DNA of 64,000 bases. It comes from an uncultured Bacillaceae bacterium (lineage in GTDB: Bacteria > Bacillota > Bacilli > Bacillales > Bacillaceae_L). This document shows, in pieces, positions 29,869-40,033 of this stretch. A program made the position numbers and the translations under genes. Each line of letters opens with the position of its first letter. The first letter of the stretch is position 1. Below the pieces are notes generated by a model. That model made no database searches. It was given only the letters and a program-made list of their open reading frames with translations, and was not told where the DNA came from. The stretch spans positions 186,001 to 250,000 of the forward strand of contig CANMHG010000005.1 in the NCBI GenBank assembly GCA_947497585.1. Direction: 5' to 3'.

Positions 29869-30588
29869 TTATCTAAGTACAGCCACAGCCCTCTTTGGAT
29901 CATCCGTGATAATTCCATCGCATTTATAGCTTGCGAATTTTTTCATTAATTCAATTTTATTTATGGTAAAAGGCCTTATCGCGATACCTAGGTCATGGGA
30001 TAATTTTACGGTTTCTTCTTTTACAACAGGATGGTATGGATGAATTGCTCTTGCTCCTAATGTAGCCGCGTATTCCCACGGTTTATAAATTCCCTCCATA
30101 TAGATAAGTGCTGTTTCTATTTCAGGAGCAAGCTGATGAAATTTAACCATGCTGTAATGATTAAAAGAAGAAATGATTACACGGTTAGTTAAGTTATATT
30201 TATAAATTAGTTCCAACACCTTTTCCTCAATGTCTTCATACTCCACTAATCCATTTTTCAATTCAACATTAAGAATTAATTCATTTCCTGTTGCCCAACT
30301 AAAAACCTCTTCTAACGAAGGAATTCTACAAACACCTAGTTTCTTGGAGAATTTATAGCTTGCATCAAATTTTTGTAATTGCTTATACGTATATTCTTTG
30401 ACCCATCCTTTCCCCTTAGTTGTCCTATTTACAGTTTCATCATGAATGACAACAACGACACCGTCTTTACTTAATTGAACGTCCAACTCTATCCCATCTG
30501 CTCCTACTCTCAAAGCTTCCTTGAAGGCTTCCATTGTGTTTTCAGGATGTGTAGACGAAGCACCTCTATGGGCAAAAATTTTTGTCAT
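29869..30588 (-). CDS. yqiK: Glycerophosphodiester phosphodiesterase
   Basis: The 239-residue GDPD-family protein has catalytic IFAHRGASSTHPENTM at the start, GADGIELDVQLSKDGVVVVIHD near residues 34-55 (metal-binding Glu, Asp and His), then LNVELK and the C-terminal CDGIITDDP. No signal peptide is present, so it is cytosolic. It hydrolyses glycerophosphodiesters to glycerol 3-phosphate and an alcohol. The position corresponds to B. subtilis yqiK. Confidence 0.92.
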   Translation of the reverse strand: MTKIFAHRGASSTHPENTMEAFKEALRVGADGIELDVQLSKDGVVVVIHDETVNRTTKGKGWVKEYTYKQLQKFDASYKFSKKLGVCRIPSLEEVFSWATGNELILNVELKNGLVEYEDIEEKVLELIYKYNLTNRVIISSFNHYSMVKFHQLAPEIETALIYMEGIYKPWEYAATLGARAIHPYHPVVKEETVKLSHDLGIAIRPFTINKIELMKKFASYKCDGIITDDPKRAVAVLR

Positions 30589-30648
30589 AAGAATAACCTC
30601 CGTTTTTTTGATATACTTACTACATAGTAAATGTAGGAGGTAACCAAA

Positions 30649-30804
30649 ATGCGACCATTACAAATATCCGCAGAGACAGCTCAGAGATTAGCAAAGGCAT
30701 TAAACGTTCCACTTGAACAAATCATGCACATGCCACAGCATATTCTTATTCAAAAAATGATGGAGCTTGAAAAAAAGGATGAGGCTCCGAAAAGTAATGA
30801 ATAA
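30649..30804 (+). CDS. YycC-like small protein
   Basis: The ORF of 51 codons begins MRPLQISAETAQRLAKALNV, followed by PLEQIMHMPQHILIQKMMEL. A strong RBS (AGGAGG) lies 8 bases upstream and a terminator follows. From memory it resembles the YycC family of short Bacillus proteins of unknown function, which share the Q-I-S-x-E-T and M-P-Q-H-I-L pattern. It looks like a helical, soluble protein. It is divergent from yqiK and convergent with spo0A. Confidence 0.7.
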   Translation: MRPLQISAETAQRLAKALNVPLEQIMHMPQHILIQKMMELEKKDEAPKSNE

Positions 30805-30808
30805 AAGA

Positions 30809-30850
30809 AAAAGCCCAATAAATCTTAATTGATTTATTGGGCTTTATTTT
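30809..30850. terminator. Bidirectional terminator between the YycC-like gene and spo0A
   Basis: AAAGCCCAATAAATC and GATTTATTGGGCTTT form a perfect 15-bp stem, T-rich on both strands. Confidence 0.9.
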
Positions 30851-30894
30851 ATTAAGTATATAATTTCACTTAAAGCCTATTCGTCCTTACCCTC

Positions 30895-31698
30895 TCAAGA
30901 AGCTTTGTGCTCTAAACGAAGCTTATCAGCTACCATTGCGATGAATTCACTATTTGTAGGCTTCGCCTTTGACATGCTAACTGTATAACCAAATAATGAC
31001 GAAATCGAGTCGATATTTCCACGACTCCATGCTACTTCAATCGCATGACGAATTGCACGTTCAACACGGCTAGCTGTCGTATTGTATTTCTTTGCAATGT
31101 CAGGGTATAGAACTTTAGTAATTGAACCTAATAGTTCAATGTCATTATAAACCATTGAGATTGCTTCACGTAAATATAGGTAACCTTTAATATGAGCTGG
31201 TACACCTATTTCATGAATAATGCTTGTTATGTTCGCATCCAGGTTTCTTGGCTTAGATTCAGTATTAGACTGAATAGAAGAAGTTCTGTATGTTGAGCCT
31301 GAACGTCTAACAATCGGTGCTGCATTGCCACTTACTTGGCGAATATGACTAGCTAGATTCTCCATATCAAATGGTTTTAGGATGAAGTAAGATGCACCCA
31401 AATCAACCGCTTTCTTAGTAACATCCTCTTGACCAAAAGCAGTTAGCATAATGACATTCGGTTGTTTATCCTTTTTAATGTCACGCAATTTCTCTAATAC
31501 CGCTAATCCGTCCAAATGAGGCATAATTATATCTAAAACCAGAACGTCTGGATCATTATCTTTTAGGATATTTAGACACTCTTGACCATTATATGCTACA
31601 CCAAGAATTTCCATATCTTCTTGGCTAGAAATATACTCCTCTAATAAACCTACAAGCTCGCGGTTGTCATCAACCACACACACCTTAATTTTTTTCAC
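30895..31698 (-). CDS. spo0A: Sporulation master regulator Spo0A
   Basis: The 267-residue response regulator has acidic residues DD at 10-11, the phosphorylation site Asp56 in VLVLDIIMP, Thr near 84 (MLTAFG) and Lys near 105 (ILKPFD). A variable linker follows, then the Spo0A C-terminal DNA-binding domain ([33 protein letters not shown]). Phosphorylated Spo0A switches on sporulation genes at TGTCGAA boxes. The start is GTG, as in B. subtilis, with AGGAGGA upstream. The promoter region has a sigma-H-type promoter overlapping a 0A box. Confidence 0.98.
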   Translation of the reverse strand: MKKIKVCVVDDNRELVGLLEEYISSQEDMEILGVAYNGQECLNILKDNDPDVLVLDIIMPHLDGLAVLEKLRDIKKDKQPNVIMLTAFGQEDVTKKAVDLGASYFILKPFDMENLASHIRQVSGNAAPIVRRSGSTYRTSSIQSNTESKPRNLDANITSIIHEIGVPAHIKGYLYLREAISMVYNDIELLGSITKVLYPDIAKKYNTTASRVERAIRHAIEVAWSRGNIDSISSLFGYTVSMSKAKPTNSEFIAMVADKLRLEHKAS

Positions 31699-31762
31699 AA
31701 TTCTTCCTCCTCGATTCCTAAGTCCGAAATATTTTGTGTTATATATTTATTCTAAAGGAAGA

Positions 31763-31789
31763 ATTCGACAATGCAATATAAAATCCTCT
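31763..31789 (-). promoter_or_regulatory. Sigma-H-type promoter of spo0A with overlapping 0A box
   Basis: On the minus strand AGAGGATTT, 11 bases, then GTCGAAT match the sigma-H consensus RnAGGAwWW-N11/12-RnnGAAT. The -10 overlaps a perfect 0A box TGTCGAA (31764-31770 on the minus strand). Confidence 0.75.
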
Positions 31790-31894
31790 ATTTTTTTAAA
31801 AAATTAGTAAAAAATCTAGAAAATCTATTTTTTTCTCCTATTTCCTCTGTTTTTCGACTAAATACGCCATTTGACAATTAGATAGTTGTAATTT

Positions 31895-31901
31895 TGTCGA
31901 A
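31895..31901 (+). promoter_or_regulatory. Upstream 0A box
   Basis: TGTCGAA on the plus strand exactly matches the Spo0A box. A one-mismatch copy (TTCGACT) lies at 31853-31859. Several boxes ahead of spo0A fit autoregulation. Confidence 0.5.
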
Positions 31902-31939
31902 TAATCTTTACTTACTCTATTTTTATCATATTTACAAAG

Positions 31940-31966
31940 AAAAAGCGAGCATAATTAGCTCGCTGC
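31940..31966 (-). terminator. Terminator overlapping the spoIVB stop
   Basis: AGCGAGC and GCTCGCT form the stem, with the spoIVB stop codon in the loop; a T run follows on the minus strand. Confidence 0.75.
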
Positions 31967-33244
31967 TTGTTCATTCTTTTCATAAATATTAATACCAGCC
32001 TCATTCAACATCCATTCAATATGCACACCATATCCTGAGGTTGGATCATTAACGAATACATGGGTTACTGCTCCGATGACTTTCCCATCTTGAATGATTG
32101 GACTTCCACTCATTCCTTGGACAATCCCACCTGTTTTCGAAAGAAGTTTTTCATCTGTGATTTTGATAACCATCCCTTTAGTGGCAGGGAATTTTTGAGG
32201 TACAGTACTCATTATTTCAATGTCAAACTCTTCAACTTTATCGTTATCAACCACTGTTAAAATTTTTGCAGGGCCTTCTTTAATTTGATGTGATAAAGCG
32301 ATTGGCATTGGTTTGTCCATAACTCCATTTTTAATTTCCTTTGATAGTACACCAAAGATTCCAAATGGACTATTACGTGTAATTGTACCGATTACATCTT
32401 TTCCACCAGAAAAGCGTGCTAGTTTCTCCCCAGGATCTCCGTTACTACCTTTTTGAATAGAAGTAACTGTGGAACGAACAATTTGTCCGTCTTGGACAAC
32501 AATTGGTTTTTTCGTGTCCATATCAGAAATAACATGTCCTAATGCTCCGTATTTTTTAGATTCTGGGTGATAAAAAGTCATTGTACCTATTCCAGCGGCT
32601 GAGTCTCTAATATATAAGCCGATACGATAGGCATGGTCATTCTTATCTTTAAGAGGTATTAATTTGGTTTCGAATTTTTCATTTTCTCTAGAAATGACTA
32701 AATTTAGGGGATTTCCTGTTTTACCTGCATCTTGTACAAACGGTGTAACATCACTCATTTTTTCAATTTTTGTACCGTTTATTTCTGTAATAATGTCTCC
32801 TACTTGAATACCTGCAATTTCTCCAGGAGATTTTTTACCATCTTGCGTTTCAATCTGGTGATGTCCAACCACAAGGACACCAACTGTATTCAGTTTTACT
32901 CCGATTGATTGACCACCTGGTATAACCTTGAAATCGGATAATACATTAACATCAACTTTTTTAATGGGAAGACCTGCTAATTCCAAAAGCATTTGGCCTC
33001 TTCCACTATCATGCGTATTTAGCGTAAGTGAGTCAGATTCCTTGTTTAGTGTAATCGAATCGCTATCGCTATCTAATGTGGCTGATACTGGTACTGAAAG
33101 ATCGAATTTGCTATTCTGCCCTTCAAAAACAGTTAATTCCTTTGGTATTGCTATATATTCCTTTAAGGGCGTGCAAAATCCTAAAGCGACTAGTGAAACA
33201 AGGAGAAATGTACCTATAAGTTTTCTCATTCTGTCTCTATTCAA
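31955..33244 (-). CDS. spoIVB: SpoIVB signalling serine peptidase
   Basis: The 429-residue protein has an N-terminal membrane anchor (about residues 9-25). A PDZ domain follows around 110-200 ([12 protein letters not shown] ... [16 protein letters not shown]), then the SpoIVB peptidase domain with the catalytic Ser near residue 379 in [11 protein letters not shown] and a His in [14 protein letters not shown]. It is secreted from the forespore and triggers pro-sigma-K processing. A TTG at 33244 is chosen as start, giving the family length, with GAGGAG about 11 bases upstream; an ATG 5 codons later is possible. It lies between recN and spo0A as in B. subtilis. Confidence 0.95.
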   Translation of the reverse strand: MNRDRMRKLIGTFLLVSLVALGFCTPLKEYIAIPKELTVFEGQNSKFDLSVPVSATLDSDSDSITLNKESDSLTLNTHDSGRGQMLLELAGLPIKKVDVNVLSDFKVIPGGQSIGVKLNTVGVLVVGHHQIETQDGKKSPGEIAGIQVGDIITEINGTKIEKMSDVTPFVQDAGKTGNPLNLVISRENEKFETKLIPLKDKNDHAYRIGLYIRDSAAGIGTMTFYHPESKKYGALGHVISDMDTKKPIVVQDGQIVRSTVTSIQKGSNGDPGEKLARFSGGKDVIGTITRNSPFGIFGVLSKEIKNGVMDKPMPIALSHQIKEGPAKILTVVDNDKVEEFDIEIMSTVPQKFPATKGMVIKITDEKLLSKTGGIVQGMSGSPIIQDGKVIGAVTHVFVNDPTSGYGVHIEWMLNEAGINIYEKNEQAAS

Positions 33245-33343
33245 TCCACTTCACTCTCCTCGCTCCTAAATCCCACACCAAAATTTCTTTGGCTACATTC
33301 TTTAATTTGACCCTAGAAGGGAACAATTATAACCGAAATGAGG

Positions 33344-33370
33344 TTAAAAAAAGCTACCCTTTTTGGATAG
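33344..33370 (-). terminator. Terminator after recN
   Basis: GCTATCC and GGGTAGC form an imperfect stem, followed on the minus strand by TTTTTT. Confidence 0.7.
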
Positions 33371-33374
33371 CATT

Positions 33375-35096
33375 TCAATTTTGTTTTATTTTTGTAGCAA
33401 AACCAAGGAGTTCCTTGGCATGTTCCTTTGTCAAATCTGTAATTTCTACCCCTGAAATCATACGACCAATTTCTTTTATTTTTTCTTCCTCATTTAATGG
33501 CGTAACAGAGGTTTTTGTTCTCCCATCTTCTGATTGTTTTGCAATAAATAGATGGGTATCTGCCATTGCTGCAACTTGTGGAAGATGTGAGATACACAAC
33601 ACCTGTGAGTCAATAGAAACACGATGTATCTTCTCTGCTATTGATTGTGCGACCCTTCCACTTACACCTGTATCAACCTCATCAAAAATAATCGAGGTAA
33701 TTCCTTGATGCTTAGAAAAAATACTCTTCATCGCTAACATAATTCTCGATAATTCTCCACCGGAAGCAACCTTCGCTAAGGGCTTCATTGGTTCACCAGG
33801 GTTAGTTGAAATATAAAATTCTATCTCATCATTACCATTTGAGGTGTACTTTACATTATCCCCATCTAAGAGTGGATCCTCATAGGAACCTTTTACCTGT
33901 TTGAAGTAAATATCAAAAACAGTTTTTTCCATGTATAGTTCACGAAGTTCACGATGGATGGCCTCGATTAGTTCAGCTGCAAACTTCTTCCGAATGGATG
34001 TAAGATTTTTAGCTTCAAGACTTAGATCATCTGTGACGGAGGTTAAATCTTTCTTAATGTTATCAACGTGGTGATCCCTATTTTGGATTTTCTCGATTTC
34101 TTCCTCTATTTTAGCAGCATACTCTAAAATATCTCCAACCGTCTGTCCATATTTTTTCTTTAAATGACCAATTTCATTCAATCTACTTTCAATTAAATCT
34201 AATTTATTTGGATCAAATTCTAAAACATCTAGCTGTTGACGGATTTTATATAAAGTTTCTTCAAGTTGGTAATAGCTATTGGAGATTGTTTCATGTATTT
34301 CTTTTAATGAATCATTAATTTCAGAAATATCTTCTGTATGACCCATAGCATGTCCCAACCAGTCTAAACCTTTTTGATCACCACTTAGTGCTTCGTAGCT
34401 TTTATTTAGTCCTTCAAAAATAGACTCAAAATTAGAGATATTCTTTCTCTCTTGAAGAAGTTGAATATCTTCATCGATTACTAAATTCGCCTTTTCTATT
34501 TCTTTATGCTGAAACAGTAAAAGGTCTAAGCGATGAGCCATTTCCTGCTCATTCTCACTTAATTCCTTCAGTTTTCGTTTAAGTTCGGTATATTGCTTAT
34601 AGATATCTCTATATTCTGACAAGGCTTCATCAACCACATCTCCACCGTACTGATCAAGCAGTGAGAGGTGGAGTTCCGAATTCATAAGCTCTTGATGCTC
34701 ATGCTGTCCGTGTATATCCATTAATGTTCGGCCAACTTCACGAAGAATAGAAATGGTTACTAACTTTCCGTTAATTCTACAAACACTCTTTCCATTACTT
34801 AAAATATCTCTTCGTAAAACAACCATACCTTCACCGGCATCAATGCCAAATTCTTTAACCTTATCATAACAAGGGTGAACATCTTCTAATAAAAAAAGCC
34901 CTTCAATCTCTGCTTTGTTTTCACCGTACCTTACAAATTCTGCAGATCCACGACCACCAACGAGTAGGTGAATGGCATCGATGATAATAGACTTACCAGC
35001 ACCAGTTTCCCCTGATAGAACTGTTAAGCCCTTTTCAAATGAAATAGAGAGTGATTCTATAATTGCGAAATTTTTTATTGATAATTCAGCTAACAT
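33375..35096 (-). CDS. recN: DNA repair protein RecN
   Basis: The 573-residue SMC-like ATPase has Walker A GETGAGKSIIIDAI near residue 30, long coiled coils in the middle (about 150-360), the signature KVASGGELSRIMLAMK near 430 and Walker B SIIFDEVDTGVSGR near 465. It acts early at double-strand breaks, holding DNA ends. RBS AAGGTGAG precedes the ATG. It follows ahrC in the same direction, as in B. subtilis. Confidence 0.97.
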   Translation of the reverse strand: MLAELSIKNFAIIESLSISFEKGLTVLSGETGAGKSIIIDAIHLLVGGRGSAEFVRYGENKAEIEGLFLLEDVHPCYDKVKEFGIDAGEGMVVLRRDILSNGKSVCRINGKLVTISILREVGRTLMDIHGQHEHQELMNSELHLSLLDQYGGDVVDEALSEYRDIYKQYTELKRKLKELSENEQEMAHRLDLLLFQHKEIEKANLVIDEDIQLLQERKNISNFESIFEGLNKSYEALSGDQKGLDWLGHAMGHTEDISEINDSLKEIHETISNSYYQLEETLYKIRQQLDVLEFDPNKLDLIESRLNEIGHLKKKYGQTVGDILEYAAKIEEEIEKIQNRDHHVDNIKKDLTSVTDDLSLEAKNLTSIRKKFAAELIEAIHRELRELYMEKTVFDIYFKQVKGSYEDPLLDGDNVKYTSNGNDEIEFYISTNPGEPMKPLAKVASGGELSRIMLAMKSIFSKHQGITSIIFDEVDTGVSGRVAQSIAEKIHRVSIDSQVLCISHLPQVAAMADTHLFIAKQSEDGRTKTSVTPLNEEEKIKEIGRMISGVEITDLTKEHAKELLGFATKIKQN

Positions 35097-35130
35097 ATAA
35101 TCTCACCTTAGACTTTATTTTGTAAATCGT

Positions 35131-35580
35131 TTAGAGCATGTCTAAGAAGCGTTTTGAAATAATTTCAGTATCTTCTGGCGTTCTACAGATAATAAGGATT
35201 GTATCGTCTCCGCAAATTGTTCCTAAAATGTCATCCCAGTCTAGGTTATCGATTAGAGCACCAATTGCATTTGCATTACCAGGCATTGTTTTCATAACTA
35301 ACATATGACCAGCACTGTCTATTCTAATGAACGCGTCCATAAGTGACCTTTTAAGTTTCTGTAGCGGATTAAATCTTTGGTCTGCCGGTAGGCTGTATTT
35401 GTATCTTCCGTCCAACATAGGTATTTTAACAAGGTGAAGTTCCTTAATATCTCTTGAGACGGTTGCTTGGGTTACATTAAAGCCACCATTTTTTAAGATA
35501 TCTACTAGTTCGTCCTGTGTTTCGATATCGTTGTTCGCGATAATTTCTCTTATCCTAATATGTCTTTGACCTTTATTCAT
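35131..35580 (-). CDS. ahrC: Arginine repressor/activator
   Basis: The 149-residue protein has an N-terminal winged helix ([38 protein letters not shown]) and a C-terminal arginine-binding, hexamer-forming domain with [14 protein letters not shown]. It represses arginine synthesis and activates arginine breakdown genes. An obvious target in this window would be artPQM, but I did not identify an ARG box there. Confidence 0.96.
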   Translation of the reverse strand: MNKGQRHIRIREIIANNDIETQDELVDILKNGGFNVTQATVSRDIKELHLVKIPMLDGRYKYSLPADQRFNPLQKLKRSLMDAFIRIDSAGHMLVMKTMPGNANAIGALIDNLDWDDILGTICGDDTILIICRTPEDTEIISKRFLDML

Positions 35581-35725
35581 TTTCTCACCTCACCATTATT
35601 CAAAAATGTTGTATGTTTATACCTGTTATGTTATATGAAATTTGAAAAAAAGTACATTTTTTTCGGTATTTTTTCCTATTTTTGTCGAAGTATGTTTTCT
35701 AAATAGGGATAGCAAAACTTGCCTG

Positions 35726-35851
35726 TTGATTTCCGCTGAAGGCACTCGCTTTCCGCGGGCGGTCCGTGAGCCTCCTCGGCGCTTTGCGCCTGTGGGGTCT
35801 CACTTTGACGCGCTACTCCCGCAGGAGTCTCGTACCTTCAGCGGAAATCAA
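35726..35851. repeat. Dispersed palindromic repeat, copy 2
   Basis: This 126-bp element is bounded by perfect 17-bp inverted repeats TTGATTTCCGCTGAAGG / CCTTCAGCGGAAATCAA. Inside, CGCGGGC, GCCTCCTCGGCGC and GCGCCTGTGGGGTCTC match copy 1 (18.7 kb) reversed. It lies between yqxC and ahrC, with no coding role seen. Confidence 0.85.
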
Positions 35852-35884
35852 CAAAGTATTTAAATTACATAAAGTATTAAATAG

Positions 35885-35918
35885 CAAAAAAGAGAATAAC
35901 GATAATCGTCATTCTCCT
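35885..35918 (-). terminator. Terminator after yqxC
   Basis: GAGAATGACG and CGTTATTCTC pair with one G-T mismatch, and a T run follows on the minus strand; it overlaps the last codons of yqxC. Confidence 0.75.
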
Positions 35919-36754
35919 GTAGTTTCTTTATTTGCTTTTAAGGTTGCATGTGCTTCGGCAACGATGGTTTCTACTGATTTTTTCAGTTGGTTTTCTCCCG
36001 TTTCCTTGTCTCCAGTCCAGTGTAGGTGTAGGAGGAACTCGATGTTACCATCGCCTCCTGTTATTGGTGAGAAGGATGCAGCTTTGCAATCATACCCAAG
36101 TCCAATTGAGAAATCTACGATTGATGAGAGTACTTGTTCGTGTACTTTCGCATCTCGAACGATTCCTTTTTTCCCTACTTGGTCTCTTCCCGCCTCGAAT
36201 TGAGGTTTAACGAGAGCCACTACATCACTGTTAGCCACTAATAATGTTTTTAAAACAGGTAAGATTAGTTTCAAGGAAATAAAGGAAACATCAATAGAAG
36301 CAAATTGTGGCATTCCTTTACTTAAGTCAGCCGGTGTAACATAACGAAAGTTTGTTCTTTCCATTACAATCACACGCTCATCTTGACGAAGTTTCCAAGC
36401 CAACTGATTATAGCCTACATCAACTGCATAAGACATTAACGCACCATTTTGTAAGGCACAATCCGTAAAACCACCCGTGGACGATCCAATATCCAATAAG
36501 ATTTTGTTTGAAATATCCAGAGAAAACTCCTTTAAGGCCTTTTCAAGCTTTAAGCCTCCCCTACTAACATAGGGTATGGCATTTCCTTTTACCGTAAGTT
36601 GGATATCTATTTCTACTTTTTCTCCTGGCTTATCTAACCTAACCTCGTTCGAATAAACAAGCCCTGCCATAATGGTACGTTTTGCTTTTTCACGCGTTTC
36701 AATTAATCCACGCTCAACTAGAAGTACATCAAGTCGTTCTTTTTTAGTACCCAT
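35909..36754 (-). CDS. yqxC: TlyA-family RNA methyltransferase (S4 + FtsJ domains)
   Basis: The 281-residue protein begins with an S4 RNA-binding domain (KERLDVLLVERGLIETREKAKR). An FtsJ-like methyltransferase domain follows, with SAM motif LDIGSSTGGFTDCALQNGA near residue 85, then VDVGYNQLAWKLR and SIDVSFISLKLILP. TlyA proteins 2'-O-methylate rRNA in mycobacteria and are often misnamed hemolysins; the target in Bacillus is not established. It lies 7 bases after dxs and is likely co-transcribed. Confidence 0.92.
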   Translation of the reverse strand: MGTKKERLDVLLVERGLIETREKAKRTIMAGLVYSNEVRLDKPGEKVEIDIQLTVKGNAIPYVSRGGLKLEKALKEFSLDISNKILLDIGSSTGGFTDCALQNGALMSYAVDVGYNQLAWKLRQDERVIVMERTNFRYVTPADLSKGMPQFASIDVSFISLKLILPVLKTLLVANSDVVALVKPQFEAGRDQVGKKGIVRDAKVHEQVLSSIVDFSIGLGYDCKAASFSPITGGDGNIEFLLHLHWTGDKETGENQLKKSVETIVAEAHATLKANKETTGE

Positions 36755-36761
36755 TCTTTTT

Positions 36762-38651
36762 TCAAGCCCTCTTTTGTTTTATAGGTGTTATTTTACGGAT
36801 TCGATTGATAACTTCTTCAGTCGTTAATCCGATTTCTTCTAACAGTGCATTTACGCTACCATGTTCAATAAATTTATCTGGAATACCCATTCTATCTATT
36901 ACAGCCTGATAGTGGTGATCGTGGGCAAATTCTAATACCGCACTACCAAACCCACCTTGTAATACTGCTTCTTCTAGTGTTAAAACAGGAATGTTCTGAG
37001 CAAATATCTCATGAAGCATAGTCTCATCCATAGGTTTGATGAATCTTGCATTTATGACTTTCACTGAAAAGCCATCCTTTTCAAGCTGCTCAGCAGCCTC
37101 TAACGCCATCGGAATGGTTGTACCAAAGGTAAGAATAATTGCATCTTCACCCTCTTTTAATACTTCCCATGAGCCGATTGGAATTGTTTTTAGCTCATCG
37201 TCCATTTTAACACCCAAGCCATTACCTCTTGCATAACGAAGTGCAATTGGTCCATCATCATACTTTAGTGCTGTATAGACTAAATGTTGACCTTCATTTT
37301 CGTCCTTCGGCATCATAAGAACCATATTAGGAATATGACGCATAAATGCAATATCAAACACACCTTGATGTGTTTCACCATCTGCACCTACAAGCCCTGA
37401 ACGGTCAATTCCGATAAATACATTCAAGTTTTGCCTACAGATATCGTGGACAACTTGATCGTATGCTCGTTGTAAGAATGTTGAGTAAATCGCTAAAAAA
37501 GGTTTCATATTTTGGGTAGCAAGTCCAGCTGCCATTGTCGTTGCATGTTGTTCCGCAATCCCGACATCAAACATTCTATCCGGAAATTCCTGTGCAAATT
37601 TCTCAAGTTTTGAACCTACAGGCATTGCTGGGGTTACAGCAACTACTCGCTCGTCCTCTCTAGCTACTTTTCTAACTGTCTCACTTACTAAAGCACTCCA
37701 AGCTGGTGCTGTAGTAGAGGATTTAACGAAGTCACCTGTCTCAATTTTATAAGGACCCGTACCGTGCCACGTCCCAATTGTATCCGATTCAGCTGGGTGA
37801 TACCCTTTACCCTTTTTCGTTATAACATGTAATAAAACAGGACCTTTTGTCTTTTTTGCGTATTGAAGGTTACTAAATAAATCTTCATAATTGTGCCCAT
37901 CAACTGGACCTAAATAAGTAAAGCCGAGTTCTTCAAAGAACACACCTGAAACTAGTAAATACTTTAGGCTATCCTTCACACGTTCAGCTGTTGTCGCAAG
38001 CTTTCCACCAACTGCCGGGATTTTTTTAAGTAGCATTTCTAGTTCATCTTTAACCCAATGGTATTTCCCTGCAGTACGTAATCGACCTAATATTGAATGA
38101 AGTGCACCAACATTCGGAGCAATTGACATTTCATTATCATTTAAAATAACAATCATATCTTTCTTTTCATGTCCAATATGATTTAATGCTTCCAGTGCCA
38201 TTCCACCCGTTAATGCACCATCGCCGATAATTGGAATAACAAACTCCTTGGATTTCTTAAGATCTCTTGCAACCGCCATTCCCATTGCTGCAGATAAAGA
38301 AGTTGAACTATGGCCAGTCTCCCAAACATCATGCTCACTTTCAATCCGCTTTGGAAAACCACATAATCCTTTATATTGTCTTAATGTATCAAATTCACAG
38401 GCTCTACCAGTAAGAATCTTATGAACATACGATTGATGACCAACATCCCAAAGGAACTTGTCTTTTGGACTCTCAAACTCCTTATGTAGTGCAATTGTTA
38501 ATTCAACTACACCTAGATTAGGACCAATATGCCCTCCAGTAGCTGAAAGCTTCTCAATTAAAAATTGACGGATTTCAGAGCTAAGCTTTTCTAGCTCCTC
38601 ATTGTTCATACTCTTTAGGAATTGAGGGCTTTTTATTGATGAAAGATCCAA
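36762..38651 (-). CDS. dxs: 1-deoxy-D-xylulose-5-phosphate synthase
   Basis: This thiamine-diphosphate enzyme of about 629 residues opens the non-mevalonate isoprenoid pathway from pyruvate and glyceraldehyde 3-phosphate. Marks are [13 protein letters not shown], the TPP motif [18 protein letters not shown] with [14 protein letters not shown], and the transketolase part [17 protein letters not shown] choose the TTG at 38651, which matches the B. subtilis N-terminus (MDLLSI-like) better than the GTG three codons earlier; both RBS options are weak. It lies downstream of ispA, which uses its products. Confidence 0.95.
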   Translation of the reverse strand: MDLSSIKSPQFLKSMNNEELEKLSSEIRQFLIEKLSATGGHIGPNLGVVELTIALHKEFESPKDKFLWDVGHQSYVHKILTGRACEFDTLRQYKGLCGFPKRIESEHDVWETGHSSTSLSAAMGMAVARDLKKSKEFVIPIIGDGALTGGMALEALNHIGHEKKDMIVILNDNEMSIAPNVGALHSILGRLRTAGKYHWVKDELEMLLKKIPAVGGKLATTAERVKDSLKYLLVSGVFFEELGFTYLGPVDGHNYEDLFSNLQYAKKTKGPVLLHVITKKGKGYHPAESDTIGTWHGTGPYKIETGDFVKSSTTAPAWSALVSETVRKVAREDERVVAVTPAMPVGSKLEKFAQEFPDRMFDVGIAEQHATTMAAGLATQNMKPFLAIYSTFLQRAYDQVVHDICRQNLNVFIGIDRSGLVGADGETHQGVFDIAFMRHIPNMVLMMPKDENEGQHLVYTALKYDDGPIALRYARGNGLGVKMDDELKTIPIGSWEVLKEGEDAIILTFGTTIPMALEAAEQLEKDGFSVKVINARFIKPMDETMLHEIFAQNIPVLTLEEAVLQGGFGSAVLEFAHDHHYQAVIDRMGIPDKFIEHGSVNALLEEIGLTTEEVINRIRKITPIKQKRA

Positions 38652-38743
38652 ATAGACCACTCACTTTCATTAAATTTCATTCATTGTAATTTCCATTAAA
38701 TTGAATAGATTTTAAGTACATTTTAATATAACTTTTTCTAATT

Positions 38744-38780
38744 GTAAAAATAGCCGTTAACACTTGCGTGATAACGGCAA
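38744..38780 (-). terminator. Possible weak terminator between ispA and dxs
   Basis: GCCGTTA and TAACGGC pair around a loop of about 12 bases and are followed by TATTTTTAC on the minus strand. This could lower read-through into dxs. Confidence 0.5.
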
Positions 38781-38901
38781 TTCTAAGTATATTGACATCA
38801 ATCTGTTTTTTAGTATTTAAATAAAGATTATAGTTGCCGTATACTAATAGAATTTACCACTATGAGTATACCATAAACATTTTCTTGCCTCAATTTAATC
38901 C

Positions 38902-39807
38902 TTAATGATTACGTGTAGCAATCAAATCGCAAATCCTTAAGAGCTTATCTGTATTTTCTAACCCTATGTTAGCTAATATGTTTTTTGCTTCATCAATATG
39001 AAATGTTAACTTATCCTTCGCACCTTCCATTGTAAGCAGAGATGGATAGGTACTTTTTTCATTAAGCTGATCACTGCCAACACGTTTACCTATATTCTCC
39101 TCTGTACCTTCAATATCAAGAATGTCGTCTCTAATTTGAAAAGCTAGCCCAATGTGATGAGCAAATCTTTCTAATTTTTGAATTTGATCGTTACTTGCTC
39201 TTGAAAGAATAGCACCAGCAATCACACTAAATGCTAACATCTTCCCTGTTTTATGGATATGGATGTACTCTAGCTCTTCTAAGCTTAAGTTCTTCCCTTC
39301 ACCCTCCATATCAGCGATTTGACCACCTACCATCCCTTCAGGCCCTGCTGCCTTTGCTAGGTTAGTAATAAGGTCAAGCTTCATTTGTGGTGTGACTTCT
39401 GAATCATCCATATCTGATATCAGTTGAAAACTGTATGTAAGCAGTCCATCTCCCGCTAATATTGCATTTGCTTCTCCAAACACCTTATGATTAGTCGGTT
39501 TTCCTCTTCTTAAATCATCATCATCCATACTTGGTAGATCATCATGGATAAGAGAATAGGTATGAATCATTTCAATTGCACAAGCAACTGGTAAGCCAAT
39601 TTCGAAACGATTTTTGAAACTATCTAGGGTAGCAAATAATAATAATGGCCTTATTCTCTTTCCCCCAGCTTTTAGTGAATACATCATTGCTTCTTTTAAT
39701 ATTTCCGGTGTATGCAAGCGTTCAATCATAACAGGAAGACTAGCTTCAATAATTTCTTTATTTTGCGCAAGGAACTTTTCAAAGTCTGTTGTGGTCACTC
39801 TATTCAT
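38902..39807 (-). CDS. ispA: Farnesyl (geranylgeranyl-type) diphosphate synthase
   Basis: The 301-residue prenyltransferase has the first Asp-rich motif [17 protein letters not shown] near residue 85 and the second FQIRDDILD near 225. GGKRIRP near 49 is the diphosphate-binding start. It condenses IPP with DMAPP/GPP to farnesyl diphosphate. Its ATG overlaps the xseB stop by 8 bases, so it is coupled to the exonuclease VII genes, as in B. subtilis (yqiD). Confidence 0.94.
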   Translation of the reverse strand: MNRVTTTDFEKFLAQNKEIIEASLPVMIERLHTPEILKEAMMYSLKAGGKRIRPLLLFATLDSFKNRFEIGLPVACAIEMIHTYSLIHDDLPSMDDDDLRRGKPTNHKVFGEANAILAGDGLLTYSFQLISDMDDSEVTPQMKLDLITNLAKAAGPEGMVGGQIADMEGEGKNLSLEELEYIHIHKTGKMLAFSVIAGAILSRASNDQIQKLERFAHHIGLAFQIRDDILDIEGTEENIGKRVGSDQLNEKSTYPSLLTMEGAKDKLTFHIDEAKNILANIGLENTDKLLRICDLIATRNH

Positions 39808-40033
39808 CCCCCTGAATAGTGAACGGCTCTAGCTTTCCATCTTCGCGTAAAATCTGATCCATTTGTTTCTCTACGTTTTGAAGCTTATCATGACAGAGCT
39901 TTGATAATTTCATTCCTTCTTGAAAGTAACTGATCGCTTTTTCAAGAGGAACATCTCCTTCTTCTAATCGTTCTACAATTTCTTCTAACTTTTCCATGGC
40001 ATCTTCAAATGTCATTTGTTTTTCTTCAGTCAT
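39800..40033 (-). CDS. xseB: Exodeoxyribonuclease VII small subunit
   Basis: The 77-residue helical, acidic protein has [20 protein letters not shown] and a pattern of heptads typical of XseB. Several copies coat each XseA. It overlaps xseA by 8 bases and ispA by 8 bases. Confidence 0.95.
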   Translation of the reverse strand: MTEEKQMTFEDAMEKLEEIVERLEEGDVPLEKAISYFQEGMKLSKLCHDKLQNVEKQMDQILREDGKLEPFTIQGDE

